A DNA stretch of 64,000 nt from Paralvinella palmiformis (GCA_025642065.1 JAODUP010000012.1:1398501-1462500), one strand, 5' to 3'; shown: positions 1 through 13,432, numbered from the stretch's first letter. Notes: generated by a model not told the origin, from the letters alone. Numbers and translations: made by a program.

Positions 1-1603
1 TCATATTCACAACAATATGAATGAATGAAAGCTTAATTACCATCATTAGGGGAGATATACCTGATAGTGTCTCCCTCCCCACCCCATCATCAGGCATATC
101 CCAGATGATATCTGGTCACACACAACTTTTTTTATTTATTCATAAATATCGATTTAGAAAGGTTAATAAATGAATTATTCTTGAAATTCAATACATTGTT
201 CGTGGTTTTAACAAATAAATAGTGGTTTTACTTTTATGTGTAACCATCTGATCGATCGCGTAAATATGTCGTCAGAACTCGCGTGCAATTTCGGGGTATA
301 TTTTGCTTTATGTGATGATTGTGAAATGTTACTAGACTCCAAAATTTTTTTGAAAATATTAGTGAGTCTATATCTAAACAAGCTTGTAAGTTGTATGAAA
401 TCTATCAAATGTGAACCATTTTTGGCATGCTTATAGTTGAATGAAAAAAGCTTCATGAACAATATATAATTATATTCCACTAGACAATCTAAAAAAAAAT
501 AATTCCTACCTATCTGTGTATCTAGCATGCTGTATGTACAAATTTAACAATGTTACACACTCGAATAGCAGAACTATAAAATGATCAGTCTTGTTCACAG
601 TCAAGAGCAAGAGTATGATTCCGGAGATATTAAATTGAAACAAGTTAGTTAGACAGAAATCTTACATGTTTAGCTAAAATAAAACCATAAATGCTAAGAA
701 ATCACACCCAAACCAGTGTGTTTATAAAACACAGCAATTGAGTGGCTAATATGAAACTCAATACTTCTATTTCATATCAACCAAAATGTATATTAGCCAG
801 AACATACATGCAAAAATACCAGCACGCATACACACACACACACACACACCCATGTAAATGATAGAACATCATTTGTAAAATGCTTGAGTTTATTATGTAA
901 TTGCAAAGTGAACCTGATAAATAACTGTGGGTCCAGCCATTGTTTATTACATGGTTTTTATATTAATTTCTAGTAATTAGTCAAATCTAGTAGTAGATCT
1001 GCCCCATAACTCCTGTTGAGAGATACTTAACAACATTATGTACATGTCATAGTAAAAACATTAGTTATAGATAGCAAAACAATGAGAACTATTAATAAAA
1101 AAACAGGTACAATATAGCACAGGAATTAATTGAAGATTTTACAATAAAACAAGTGACAAAGTATTAATGGACTAGAAAGAAATAAGGTTTTAGTTGACTG
1201 TTAAAAGTGTTCAGTGTTCTAGCCTGTCTGGTGTGAAGTAATGTTTCCCACAGACTTGGTGATACAGTGTGAAAACATCAGTATCCATATGTTACACTTT
1301 TTACTTTTGGTGTTACACATAATTGCATGAACATCTTTCATACATTTTATTATGATACAAGCCTATTCAGAAGTTATGCTATAAGACTGAATGAGTAAAA
1401 TCATTATTGATTACAGCCTTTACAATAGAAGCCGAGTTCAACGCCTATTTTATTTGGTGAAAAGGTGGCCTTGAATGCATCAAATACTCCTTTTCAGTGG
1501 AGAAGGGCCACTACTGTGTTACTGTGACTACCGCTACCCTATGGTCAGCCCTTCACTACCCCCATTCCCTACATCCATACCTCCCTCCAGCAACCCCACG
1601 ACA
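1..1603. other. non-coding 5' flank of the PDHA gene
   Basis: AT-rich DNA with no convincing exon before the putative first coding exon. A short (CA)n tract lies near 828-850. The pyrimidine-rich stretch just before 1590 ends in CAG, so the exon at 1604 may be preceded by a 5'-UTR exon somewhere in this interval. The small ORFs on both strands between 200 and 530 show no recognisable protein. Confidence 0.5.
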
Positions 1604-3087
1604 ATGGCATCACAGTATTTTTACAGGGCACCACAGGTGAGCTGCTGCCTGCGTTTTGTAAGGGGTCATCTACTCTACTCCCTACTGAAAAGGCTGGATT
1701 AAAAAGAACAGAGGTAGTGGAATTACAGGGATTTTTGAACACATAATTGCAATGTTAAATATAAGTGATGAAAGAACATAAAACTCTTAAATCCTTTATT
1801 GTTACAGAGTAGTATCCAGTAATTCTAAAATGTAGGCTTCTTTATCAACCCCTGCAAATTGAAACATGTACTGACTCACTAGAAAGTGAGCAGTTCACCC
1901 ATTGCAAATAGAGAATGAATAAATTTCCACATTGCTTTAGACAAGAAATATGGTATTAAATCAAACACCAAATTGCTACTGGTAAGTCAGAATATTTAAA
2001 TTGCAAATCTAAAGAGATTGAAAGTTATAAACCATGTTTATCTTTTAACAGAGTTCAACAAATTCAAGCACAATTGGAATGTAAGGAATTAAGCCCCAAA
2101 ACAGAATTTATATTTGATATGTGAATCAACACTATTTTGGATGAACTGAGATTGCCATGTTCTATTTCACTAATTGCCTTGCCTTGACCTTGTTTAAGTT
2201 GAAAATATCAGCTAATAATTATTTTCCGTATTATTTTTGTAGATTGAATGCTTGTAACCAGTGTTACATCCAAGATATCACTCAAAGTTCCTGCAGATAC
2301 AGATTTTGTACCATGTTTGGGGGAGGGGTCTGAGTCATTGTGTACCAGAAGTTTTTAGGGAAACATCATATCATACAGCACAGTCTGGTGCAACACAGTT
2401 TTTAATCATATCAGACCTTTCAGTATTTTCTATGATACTTAATAGTTTGTACTGGACATCTCTCTTAATCTAGTTCATGCTGTAGAATCTACATTTGCAC
2501 CATAAATTTAATTATATATAGTCATTTGATTAGTTCTTCACTCCAGTCTTCTCCCAATAGTATCAAAGCCCCCTACATATACTGTTTAATAATAGTGTGC
2601 TGTTCACAACATAACCTTTGTCCCCCATGCTACTATTGGACTGTCTTATTGTTGATTCTAATTCTAGTAAGATTAGGGCTGGCTCAACATCTTCACTTGA
2701 TGATGATTTAGAGGAGTGTGGTAGCATAAAAACCCTATGGTTACTACCATTGCTTCAATGTTAATTTCACCATATTCGCTATATATACCTAGTCACTGTG
2801 ACTATCATTGTAAACATCACCAAAAAATTAAGATATTATCACCAAAAAATAAATGTTTAGATCAACAATAAGTTTCTTTGGTTGCTGATTCATCTGTGTG
2901 ATAGAAAGCACTAGCTGCACTACATACCAAGCCAAAGCACGTATGCTGAAGGTTGCACACTGTTGAGACATTTGATGTGGTGATACTCGCATGAAATATA
3001 TATAAATTGCTGTTTATCTTAATCATAAATACTGTAATTTTATATATACTATATTTGTGTTCATTAACTGTGCTAGTTTTAGTTTGG

Positions 3088-3118
<31 letters not shown>

Positions 3119-3478
3119 CACCATATCCAAATATGGTGGCAGATGTACAGTAATTGAAAAAGCATGTAAGGAATTCTAGGCATACTTAATGATAGTAACT
3201 TCAGGCTATTTAATACTGGTTTTAATAATATTTGGATCATCTTCCCCAGAACACATCTATCAAGATGTTTTGTTTTATATTTATTACCAATCCAAACTTT
3301 CCTCCAAGGATTACAAAACCCCTGAAAATCACTTCTCCTTGAAATTCAAAATCTTCCCATGCACATTACTGCCTTTGAGACTCACATAAATTTCATCCCT
3401 TTCAACAATCAAAACCCCCCAAATGTACACCATTAAGACTAATAAAAACCTACAGCTATCTCCTGTTTGAGAATCACT

Positions 3479-3513
<35 letters not shown>

Positions 3514-6500
3514 ACTTGTTTTGACAATATAGTGACTGCCCATAATTGATATTTAAACAACAATCTATTTGTATGAAACTAAACCATGTGTATGTTATCA
3601 TTTCAGGGTATTCTTGGATTGTTGTTGCCAAGAAACTATAGTTCTTCAGCAAATGAAGCAACATTTGAAATATCTAATGTAGGTATATGCCTTCAATAAC
3701 AAGTTAAAAAAAATGATTTGTTTAAATATATTCCAATGGTTATAAAAATATGATATACCTATATGATGACTTATCTGCTAATCACCTGTCTCAATATTGT
3801 GTGTAATGTACTGTCACTGACAGTCTGTCAGTATCAAGATATCACCTAATTAGAGCATTTACCAACTAAGCTTTTATTCTGTAAAGATGTGCAGGTTGGC
3901 AGTCAGTGCTTCATTCCCTTTGTAAATGACAACCAATTAACATTTTTGGGCAAGGCCAAGTACTTTTATGTAGACCCATTATAGAAAGCAGTGCCAATCC
4001 TTTGCTTGGGCAACAGCCAGAAATCATAAGGAGCCATGTCTGGAGAGCAAAGAGCCTAGTAGGGTGAACCTGAATAATTTGTGCTTGGCCAAGAAATCCT
4101 GGATCAGCTGTGAACAATGGGCTGGGGCATTGTCATGATGGAGCTTCTACTTCTTCAGATCCAGTCTCTTTTGCCAAACTGTTCTAGTGCATATTCATGA
4201 TGCACAATACTGCAGTAATAAAAAATGTCAGTTACACTTTGACTTTGCTCCTCACTCATCTCACTTCCTTTGGCCTTGGGGATTTTGGAGACTTCCACTG
4301 TGACGATTGAGACTTGCTTTTTGGATTATACCCATACATCCAACAGTCATCACCAGTTAGTCAAAGACATGTCGATTTTGGCTTGCTGATGGCCTACCAG
4401 AATCCTGGTTACTTTCAACCAATGTTTAGTCATCTTTAAACTAATTAAATAATTCTTTGATTTATGTAAACCCCCTATAGCATCATTGCTGAATCCTACT
4501 AATTGTTTCAGCTTGTAGCAAAACTTGATGCAGTAACACTGCTCAACATGTTCTGTCATTACAAGTAAAGTGTAAGTGAGACAAGCATGTGTTACCCAAC
4601 TAGGAACTCTGGCTACCTGGCAGTAACTGTCTTACTGGGTGAGGCGGCAAAAAAATCACATATACGTAGTAAAATCTGTTACTGCACTTGACACTATTTT
4701 GCCTCTTGGCTGCAATTGGTTTCTGTGAAAATAATAAAGTTGGATGCTTTTTTGACAGACCTTGTACACTGTTGTTCGTGACTGCAAGCACTTTTTAATA
4801 ATTAACAGTTATTTGCTTAAATGGAATATGTATAGCAGATGTCTGATATAATCAAACGAATGACAAGTACCTTGTGATTGATATGGAAAGCTTGACTTGT
4901 AGTTTATAACCAATTATAGACTGCACACCTGTTTGTAGGAAAGACACAAATGACACCAAATTTATTTTAAATTCTTTATAAAATATGTGACTTTATTAGT
5001 AAACCAAAATGCAAACAACCTATCCGAGTTAGAGTAAATTAGTTCTTAATTTATCCTCAGCACCAGTCACACATATGATATATGCATGAGAAGAGGAACT
5101 CCATAGAGATATAAAGTGAATAGAACAGAAACAGATAACATTTGAACTGAAACTCTGATCAGAATGTCTTGGACGTAGTGTATTACCAACTGTGCTATAG
5201 AGGTGTCTTTATGTTTGTGACAGGCAAGTTTTGTTATGTCACATGTCAGAATATAGTGATCTGATTCAGAGTTCATTTTGTTCGGTTACTTTAGCCATAT
5301 AAAGTACACAACCTTGATGAGACACCCAATACTTCGGTAACAGTGACACGAGAAGATGCCTTGAAGTATTATAAAGATATGATGATCGTGCGTCGAATGG
5401 AGGCTGCTGCAGGAAACCTGTACAAAGAGAAGGTGATCAGAGGGTTCTGCCATCTTTATTCTGGACAGGTGAGAAAAATCACATATTCAAAGTAATGAGG
5501 TCCAGAAGGTGACTATAATAAATATAACTCTTATTTCCAACAAGTTAGTTCTTACCAACATTTATTGATATAGTTTGTTAAAAGTATGATACTTTTTACA
5601 TCAGATTCTGTGATAATTTTGGAGTCAATGGTTAAGGACATATTAGTGAGAAAGGTGGATAGATATTGTTATTTGATAATAATGGTGCATAAACTAAAGC
5701 AAAAGATGCATAGCATGATGTTATGTTGGGTTACTGAAGTGCATTGACTAATTTCTTGTTTTGTTGGTCAGGAAGCCATATGTATTGGAATGGAGGCTGC
5801 AATTACAAAATCGGATGCAGTTATTACATCTTACAGGGCTCATGGATGGACATATGTTAGAGGCGCCACTGTCAGGGCAGTAATTGCTGAACTAATGGGT
5901 AGTTATACTTCAGATGTTATTATTCCAGTTCATAAACAATATAGTGACTGTCTGTATCATAATTATATATGGCCTTCTGTACAAAGTATTACATATAAAA
6001 TCATGTTTATTGTAAACCAGCAATGTTTACAATATGTTTAAACATTTTTTAACACTAATACCAATTCCTATTTGAGCTTGTACACTGACTTGCATAATTA
6101 AATAAGTTGGCTTTGAAAAAGGATCATCCTCCATATCTATATACTGACAAAATATTATAATATCAGGAAACAACAACAGGGTTCGCACAGGTCCTTGAAA
6201 ACCTGGAAAGTCCTGGAATTTTAAAATTTGGATTCCAAGCCTGGAAAGTCCTGGAATTTTTGTAGAGGTCGTTGAAAGTCCTGGAATTTGGACACAGATC
6301 TATATTTCTAATCATAAGCATACAGGAATTCAGTTGTTACACTTCTTTGCATGTTAAAAGTTCGTGAATTCATTGAAAAGGTCCTTGAATTTAACATTGG
6401 TAGGTCCTGGAATCTGAGATGTCAAAATGTATATGAACCCTGAACAAACACACATACTTGCCCAGTTTAAGTGAAATATAAACAAAACTATATAAAATTT

Positions 6501-8820
6501 TGAATAGTTTTTAGAAATTGATTATTTTATATTTGATATGATTATATAAAATATTGTATTGAAAATGTTTTGCTTACTTTGGTGGTAACTATAATATATC
6601 AGGAGAAACATAAATTATGAATGAAACGAATAATGTTCTCCAAATACTTAGCTACCAACATGTACTCCATGATTTTCAGTACACTCTCTGTTATCCATTC
6701 AATATATTATAATATTAATATAGTAATAAAAGAATTTTATATAGCACTTTAATCAACTTGAGTTCCTCTAAGGTGGGTTACACTGAAAACAGAATTAAAA
6801 CATATTCTGGCTTACATAGCACAAACACATTATATACATAAATACACTTGTTTATAGAAATTCTAAATATAGTGAATATTTCTTGTTCTAGAGTGAATGT
6901 TATTAAATCATAATTGTTCAGTTTGAATGTAACTATTTTATTTACACCATAAACTAATTGACAAATGTTTATATATGACCAATCAAATTTGTTCCACATT
7001 AGATTGAGTCATTTCAGTATAAGTGCATTTCATTCTTCTGTTGTTGTTCACTTAGGTGGTATTCTTTCTGTTGCCATTTGTCTCATTTGTATTGATTTGA
7101 GACATTTAGATGACTATGGTTGATGGCCAAGATTACTAGTTTATAACTCTTAAGACCAACAGGGTCTATTCAGTCTATAGTCAGATTTTTTTACTCTACC
7201 AACAGGATCCGTCCAATCTACAATCTTATTTTTGGTAGCGTAATGTGTTATGTCACTGTAGCTAACACTAAGTTAATGGTTGAAGTGAAATGTAAGCTAA
7301 CAATTAAATTTTTTAGGCCGACGGACTGGTGTCTCAAAAGGAAAAGGTGGTTCCATGCATATGTATGCAGAAAACTTTTATGGTGGCAATGGTATTGTTG
7401 GAGCTCAGGTAAGAGAGCAGGAATGTCACAATATTGGTCTTGAGTAGTGGCCATAAACACTATTTCTAAATAAATATAGACCTTTTTAATTTATTTTGCA
7501 CATTTTATGTTATGGGTTAAACTATATAGAATGTTTTGAGGCTAAAATACTGTCTTCATTAAACTTGTATTAGTTTCTTTCAAATAACTTTACTATAATA
7601 TTGTTTAATCTATCCAGATTATTGGCATTGTTTTTTCTTTCTTATTTTAGGTACCACTTGGTGCTGGAATAGCATTAGCCCAAAAGTATACAGGGTCAAG
7701 TAATATATGTATTGCTTTATATGGTGATGGAGCTGCAAATCAAGGGCAGATTTTTGAAGCATTTAACATTTCTAAGCTGTGGGATTTACCAATCATATAT
7801 GTTTGTGAAAATAATGGCTATGGCATGGGCACTAGTGTGGAAAGGGCTTCTGCCAGCACAGAGTATTACAAAAGAGGGGACTACATACCTGGATTATGGG
7901 TAGGCATTTCAGGACAGATTGCATGTACACAGATATTTAAACCTGTGCCTTTGAATTTGACAAATTTTAATATTTAGGAATGAGGCATGTCATGTGTCTA
8001 GTTATTTCTGTCTAAACCTTTTGCTGTTTCTGTTGTAACATTTTCAGGTGGATGCCATGGATGTTTTGGCAGTACGAGAAGCCACACGGTGGGCTGCAGA
8101 GTACTGCAGGTCTGGCAAAGGACCACTTATTATGGAATGTGCCACTTACAGATACAGTGGTCATAGTATGAGTGATCCAGGGACTAGGTAGGGATTTTGT
8201 TCAGTGTAGGTGACTTTAATCATACTAAATGGTTAAAGTTTTTAATTTGTATTATTTTTATTCTGTAAATTACAAATATTTGGCTAACATTCCAGATATT
8301 TGAGAGAGTGAGCCAAATGTTACTTACCACCTGTTATTTAAAGTTTTTCATCTTCCTGGTCTGTAAAACTTGCTTAGTTACTGATCTTCTGAATTTATTA
8401 TTCACAAAACCTATAGCTATCGCACACGTGACGAAGTTCAACAAGTGAGACAAAAACGTGACCCTATCACTAGTTTGAGAGAACGAATTCTTTCCTCTGG
8501 GCTTTCTGAACCTGAGGAAATCAAGGTGAGTCATTCCTCATTATTGCAAAACCTCATTTTAATCCCATAATCACTAGACATTCATCATGTGATAAATATG
8601 AAAATATTATAACAAACAGTTCAATCTAACTGAAGTTTGATTTACCTTTTAGCAAATCGACAAGGAAGCCAGAAAGCACGTAGATGAGGCAGTGGAAAAA
8701 GCCAGATCTGATCCAGAGCTTGGTCTAGATGCATTGTGTCTAGATGTGTATAAAAACATACCACCTGGCTATGAAGTGAGAGGCTGTGATCCTTTCAGCT
8801 ACACACAGCTCAGTAAATAG
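1604..8820 (+). CDS. PDHA1: pyruvate dehydrogenase E1 component subunit alpha, mitochondrial (nine coding exons)
   Basis: Alpha subunit of the ThDP-dependent E1 of the mitochondrial pyruvate dehydrogenase complex; with E1 beta it decarboxylates pyruvate and acetylates lipoyl-E2. Exons: 1604-1636, 3607-3678, 5295-5468, 5772-5898, 7317-7408, 7651-7899, 8048-8187, 8417-8525, 8653-8820. All introns are GT-AG, phases are consistent, and the sum is 387 aa (human is 390). The ThDP/Mg motif starts GDGAANQGQ at residue 191 and ends with CENN at 218-221. GFCHL holds His88 and [10 protein letters not shown] holds His288, matching human His92 and His292. The regulatory serines match human 232, 293 and 300 at residues 228, 289 and 296, each offset by four. 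Residues 1-35 are presequence-like, with Arg just before NYSSS. The weakest part is exon 1 (11 codons): a CAG acceptor-like site lies just upstream, so translation could start elsewhere. Residues 36-387 are secure. Confidence 0.95.
3088..3114. repeat. (TA)n microsatellite
   Basis: Pure TA dinucleotide run in PDHA intron 1. Confidence 0.95.
3479..3512. repeat. (TG)n microsatellite
   Basis: Pure TG run just upstream of PDHA coding exon 2. The minus-strand ORF across it is an artefact of the repeat. Confidence 0.95.
3900..4560 (-). pseudogene. mariner-like DNA transposon transposase remnant in PDHA intron 2
   Basis: Read on the minus strand, this matches mariner-family transposases in order. 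An N-terminal stretch near 4470-4555 is similar to the helix-turn-helix region (IKFCYKL). A middle part at 4200-4330 holds [14 protein letters not shown]. The catalytic-core segment at 4080-4140 starts HHDNAPAH. After a frame change near 4060 comes [13 protein letters not shown], where the family has its last catalytic aspartate. At least two frameshifts, stop codons and a large internal deletion (about 660 bp against about 1 kb for an intact gene) make it dead. It is oriented against the host gene. Confidence 0.8.
6177..6442. mobile_element. short hAT-like MITE in PDHA intron 4
   Basis: A 266-bp block bounded by short terminal inverted repeats. The left end starts CAGGGTTCGCACAGG, and the right end read in reverse starts CAGGGTTCATATACA. 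Inside, the phrase CTTGAAA..TCCTGGAATTT recurs several times, a pattern I know from hAT-type non-autonomous elements of animals. The 8-bp flanks (6169-6176 and 6443-6450) match at 6 of 8 positions, as expected for a degraded hAT target-site duplication. No coding capacity. Confidence 0.65.
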
Positions 8821-8958
8821 ATGCAACTCCATAATACTATACATAAATGTAATTATTTGATTTATATCTTATTTGTCTGTCTGATCTGATGTGTGGCATG
8901 GTAATAGGTTATTGGTCAGTATCCCACATGGGACAATATCTACCATGTATTTTATATA

Positions 8959-8964
8959 AATAAA
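8959..8964 (+). promoter_or_regulatory. putative polyadenylation signal of the PDHA gene
   Basis: An AATAAA hexamer about 140 nt after the stop codon at 8818-8820. It is the first canonical signal downstream, which would give a short 3' UTR. In AT-rich DNA such hexamers also occur by chance. Confidence 0.5.
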
Positions 8965-8985
8965 TAATTTGAGTTTACGGCATAA

Positions 8986-10868
8986 AATATTTTTTCTTTA
9001 TATTCCATTTGCCTAAGCGTATAATGCACATTATAAATGTTGAATGTGTTGTTATATTTACAATGAGAGTGACACTATATGCACTTATTAAACAGTGAAC
9101 TACTCTAGAATATTGAGAACAATTCAATCAAAATAATGAGACAATGTTAACACCCAAGTTTACAAAGGGTTAATTATGATTATTGAGAGGTGGACTTCAT
9201 CCTGAGGAATAGTGTACAGTTAACTTGATTTCTCAGAAACTTTTTTAGAAAATCAAATATTACAATCATGAAATCTGAATTTATTCATATGATAATACAC
9301 TAATAAGAAATATTATCCTATGTTGTTAGGATACAGGTCAGATAGAAATTGCTCTAGAACCATATGGCATATGACTCATTTATGTGAAAGATGTGTTTTA
9401 TTTTATGTTCTTCATTTGAAGTTATAGCCTTGAAGTGTTTAAAAACAGTGAAAAAACCCATGCAGATGTGTTTCTTATTATGTTCAGTTTATGCCACTGT
9501 GCACGTATGTTTTTGCAAGAGCACTACAGCAATCTGTCTTTATCCATATCTCGGTCAGCAGTAGTTTGGTTTGGTGATTGTTATCTAGAATGTATGAATT
9601 GTCTTGTTGGCAAGAAATAAAATGATGTACTGCATTGTAAATATGTCTGAACCACTCAGGACCTTTACCCAGTGTGCAACATTAATGCTCGACCAGAACG
9701 AGTGTTTCCAGGTTCGGTCTAATATCGGTGACACTGTACTCAACCAGCCGGTCTAGTGTGGATTTTAATGGAAAAACATTAAAAACGAAGTATAGAGCTA
9801 CAGGTTAACTCTAACAGCTACCCATCAAATAACCAAGATCATGATTTGTTTATTAACTTGTTACATATCAAAGAACAAACACACAAATAACTTCAGTTGC
9901 GATATCCGGTAAAATATTGGACAGATGTCTTCCGGCTATGAATCAAATTAGCGTAACCTGGCAACATCACAATCAACACTTGCAGCTTCCCAACTGACCA
10001 GTGTAATGTTCTGGAATTTATCTGAATACTCTAGATCTGTTTAATTTGGTGAATATGAAAAAATGGTGAGTGATAAAATATTTCCTGTCGCCAAAGATGA
10101 TCTAAAAGTTCAAAGAGACAGATAATACTTACAAATTTACACAAGTGTGATAAGCTTGTCATAGATAGAAACAAAGTTCTAATATTATCTTTGCAGTACA
10201 CATACCTTCACAAGAAACTATAGGCTTCAATTAAGTGTTCAAAGTCTTAGGGGTACAGATCATTACAACACCAGAAAGAAGTGTTTGATTCTAGTAAAAA
10301 AAACCTTGAAGGAAGATGATAGTATGATCGATTCAGTTAACTTTCAGATAAAAATAATAAATAAAATATATATAATTCCCATAAAAGCAAACCCAAAGTT
10401 GGCCAATAATATTTGCAAATTAATTATGCATGATGTCATAGATATGAAATATTTGAATAAATGGAGCGTATAGCCATTACGGCTTCCTCGAAAGTCAGGG
10501 GCGAGAAGGCGAAAATTCAAGTGTTCTCATGTTAACGTACAAAACTATCGTGTAGACATTTCCAGATGCTCTATCGCAGATGATTTGGTTCAGTCATCCT
10601 TATGATCATATCTACCCCCGGTATCAACCTACTATAACTACAGCTAACTGACAATGCTGACGGTTTATTTACATAAATCTGACTTCTTGGTAGATATTAT
10701 AATCTATAAAGGTGCAAAAAATGTATAAGGAATTTTATAACATGATTTTCTTTAAGTAGTTCGAGAATATTTGAGTCTGGTTAGATCAAGTATACTGTAA
10801 TATTTATAACCACTTTTTTATTCGAATTTATCCTTGGCTGACCCTTGTTCAGATTGTTATAACCAGGC

Positions 10869-10900
<32 letters not shown>

Positions 10901-11139
10901 CCACCTTAGTGTATATTTTAAAATTTAATCAACTCTATTAAAGTTAGGCCGTTAATAATTATGCATTGCATCTTTCAGCTAACTTGGCAATGATACAAAT
11001 TAAGCTGCATGAGTACATTCACTCTCTTCCATGTCCATCCAGATGACTTGATTCATGCCTTGACCATAAATAACTTGTACAGAGTTAGTGTTTCTGCTGA
11101 ACAGAAGAATATGTTGTCGTCTTATTTACAGTACTCGTA

Positions 11140-11195
<56 letters not shown>

Positions 11196-11699
11196 CAAAC
11201 AGTCGAAGTTGTATTATTACTGTGTGTATTCACAGTTTTATCTCATTGGACAAAAACGGTAAATTATAGCATATCGGCATATATATATATTCCACCTAAG
11301 ACGTTTTTATAAAGGTATAGACTATAATATAATCAATCGACCAGGGATGCGTGGCAGTTCTAATAATGCTAGATTTGATCACCACATCTGATAGGCTTCT
11401 CTCTTAATTCATAGAAGAAGATTTGCAATCAACGTCGAAAAGATATATAACATATTTAATCCACTGATATTCAGAAATGTTTGTCTTTCAAGACATTCGA
11501 TCAGTAGATAACCACACACACACATACGCACACACACGTTGACATTTTATACTGATTAATTAATATATGCCAATCAGTGTACTGTAGATGATTAATGACA
11601 ACGTACTGAGGATTAGATTACCGATACATAAAAACTAATCATATCACTTAATTGTACTAGCCTCGTGGATTAGTAGAATAATTCGATTACTAGATTAGA
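8986..11699. other. intergenic DNA, no gene seen
   Basis: AT-rich sequence downstream of PDHA. It contains (AT)n at about 10869-10899, a pure (TA)n run at 11141-11189 and a few CA tracts near 11515-11537. Short ORFs such as 9435-9620 and 10285-10473 match nothing I recognise and lack convincing splice sites. Confidence 0.5.
11141..11189. repeat. (TA)n microsatellite
   Basis: 49 bp of uninterrupted TA repeat in the PDHA-SEC14L intergenic interval. Confidence 0.95.
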
Positions 11700-11734
11700 T
11701 TAATGACTATATCGGTTACATTCGTAGAACAGGA

Positions 11735-12400
11735 TGAGTTTTAACCTGGAGAACAGATAACAAGTGAACGGAGTTCTCTGGACTTGGGTGCTAAAGAAAG
11801 CATGGAAAATAGATATGAATGTTCCTCGGAAGAAAGAGTTTGATAGGCAATAGTGTAGAGTTTGAAAATGAAGCGAGATTGAACAGGGAGCCAGTGAAGA
11901 GATTTCAGAAGTGGGACAGAATGGGAAAACCGAGACCGTGTGACAACACCAGCTATAAGCAGTTCTGAACACACTGAAGTTTTAGAATATCCTTAGATGC
12001 AATGTTATAAAGAAGAGAATTGCAGTAATCAAGTCTACTAGTAATGAATGCTGTGGCAATGATTTTGGCGACTGAAAGAGAATTATAGCACCGAATACGG
12101 CGAAGATCACAAATATGATAGAAACAGGAGTCAGAAAAACATGTTTTCTGAAATTAAAATCACTATCAAATGTAACACCAAGATTACGTACAGTGTCTGA
12201 TGGTGTGATCCTATGACTAAGGATGTTCGTAGGGAAGAAATGAGTACGTTTGCTGCGTTGTCTGCATGTACCTATAATGATGAAATCTGTTTGTTGGCAT
12301 TGAGCCTAAGTTTGTTGTTTGTCACCCAACCAGAGGTATCACTGAGACAGTCATCAAGTTGTTTAAGGGAAAGATCAGTGTCTGCTGAAGACTACTTTAT
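11735..12400 (-). pseudogene. LINE reverse transcriptase 3' fragment
   Basis: Minus-strand translation across several frames gives the end of a non-LTR retrotransposon reverse transcriptase. DCLSDTSGWVTNNKLRLN lies near 12300-12360, RNLGVTFDSDFNF near 12150-12200, and LLKSLHWLPVQSRFIFKL near 11860-11910, followed by LFSMLSLAPKSRELRS. These are thumb and post-RT segments typical of LINEs. The order is right for one element, but the frame changes several times with stops between 11975 and 12150, and the palm domain with its catalytic aspartates is absent. A 5'-truncated, decayed copy. The long ORFs on the plus strand here are its shadows. Confidence 0.8.
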
Positions 12401-13198
12401 TGTCCCTCATGGACAGCCGTTTACAAATATATTCAGGTGCCTATTGATATTGATAGATTTATTATTTGTTATTAAAATCTTGAAATTAAAACGCTGGTTA
12501 TATAATTTCTGATTAATTGAGATGATATTGCCATAATGCAAACTGCAACTTTCTGAATTCAATGAAGACGATTGATGTTATACTTAGATATGCCGTATAA
12601 TCTGGAGTTACAACAGATTATACGACATGTAGTAAACCCATGGACCACAGAAATAACTCTTTATTGTGTCAAGAATCCTTTTAGACAATGGATACTTTGT
12701 ATGTTTATGAGGTATTTGACCCTCCAGGAAATATCACAAGACATACTATGCTGCGGTTGAGATGTTCTGTTGTCTGTGCGAGAAGACCGTTTGTTTCCAG
12801 GTCCTAGCTCTGTAAGGAAAGTTGATAAAGAGCTGTATATTCCGTGCACTATTTACGTCTTTGGGGAACGCCGTTTAGGTGTTTGGCCTGGTTATCCAGC
12901 ATTTAATTTACTGTAGCAGGCACCGTACGCTCTTAAAGCATTAGAAGTACTCCTGACTCCACACTACGGCATCGGGTTAGAAGTCTAAGAATAACTGTGT
13001 TGCATGGCAATTTACGCGTGTAGTGGCCGATAAATGTCTTATTGAAAAGCTGTATATAGGCTATTTAGCAGGTATATTTTGATTTTATTTGTAGTCCATT
13101 AAGGGTATGTGATATCCAGATCATAATTGTGTATTTAATAGGAATGGTATATAGATAGATATCCAATGGATATATGCCACTAAACTAAGTGGTTGTAG

Positions 13199-13243
13199 GA
13201 CAAATGCCCACCGAACAAACGCTCACCGGATAAATGCTCATCA
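13199..13243. repeat. 15-bp tandem repeat, three copies
   Basis: Three consecutive 15-bp units, the first reading GACAAATGCCCACCG. The second and third differ at a few positions. Confidence 0.8.
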
Positions 13244-13432
13244 ATAAAGTAGGAGATTGGACAAATATCTATATCCAGTTATGTCCAGCCTGTACTATGG
13301 CATTCAAGGCTAACTCTAGTCTGTTTGTCATAAATAACATTTAAGAATATTATTACTACAATAGTTTGAAAGGAGACATTAAGTTTGGTTTGAATATGTT
13401 GACATAAAGTTTTAACAGTAATTAAGCTATTA

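Noticed and set aside
12213..12512. 99-codon plus-strand ORF
   Set aside because: Antisense to the LINE RT fragment read on the minus strand.
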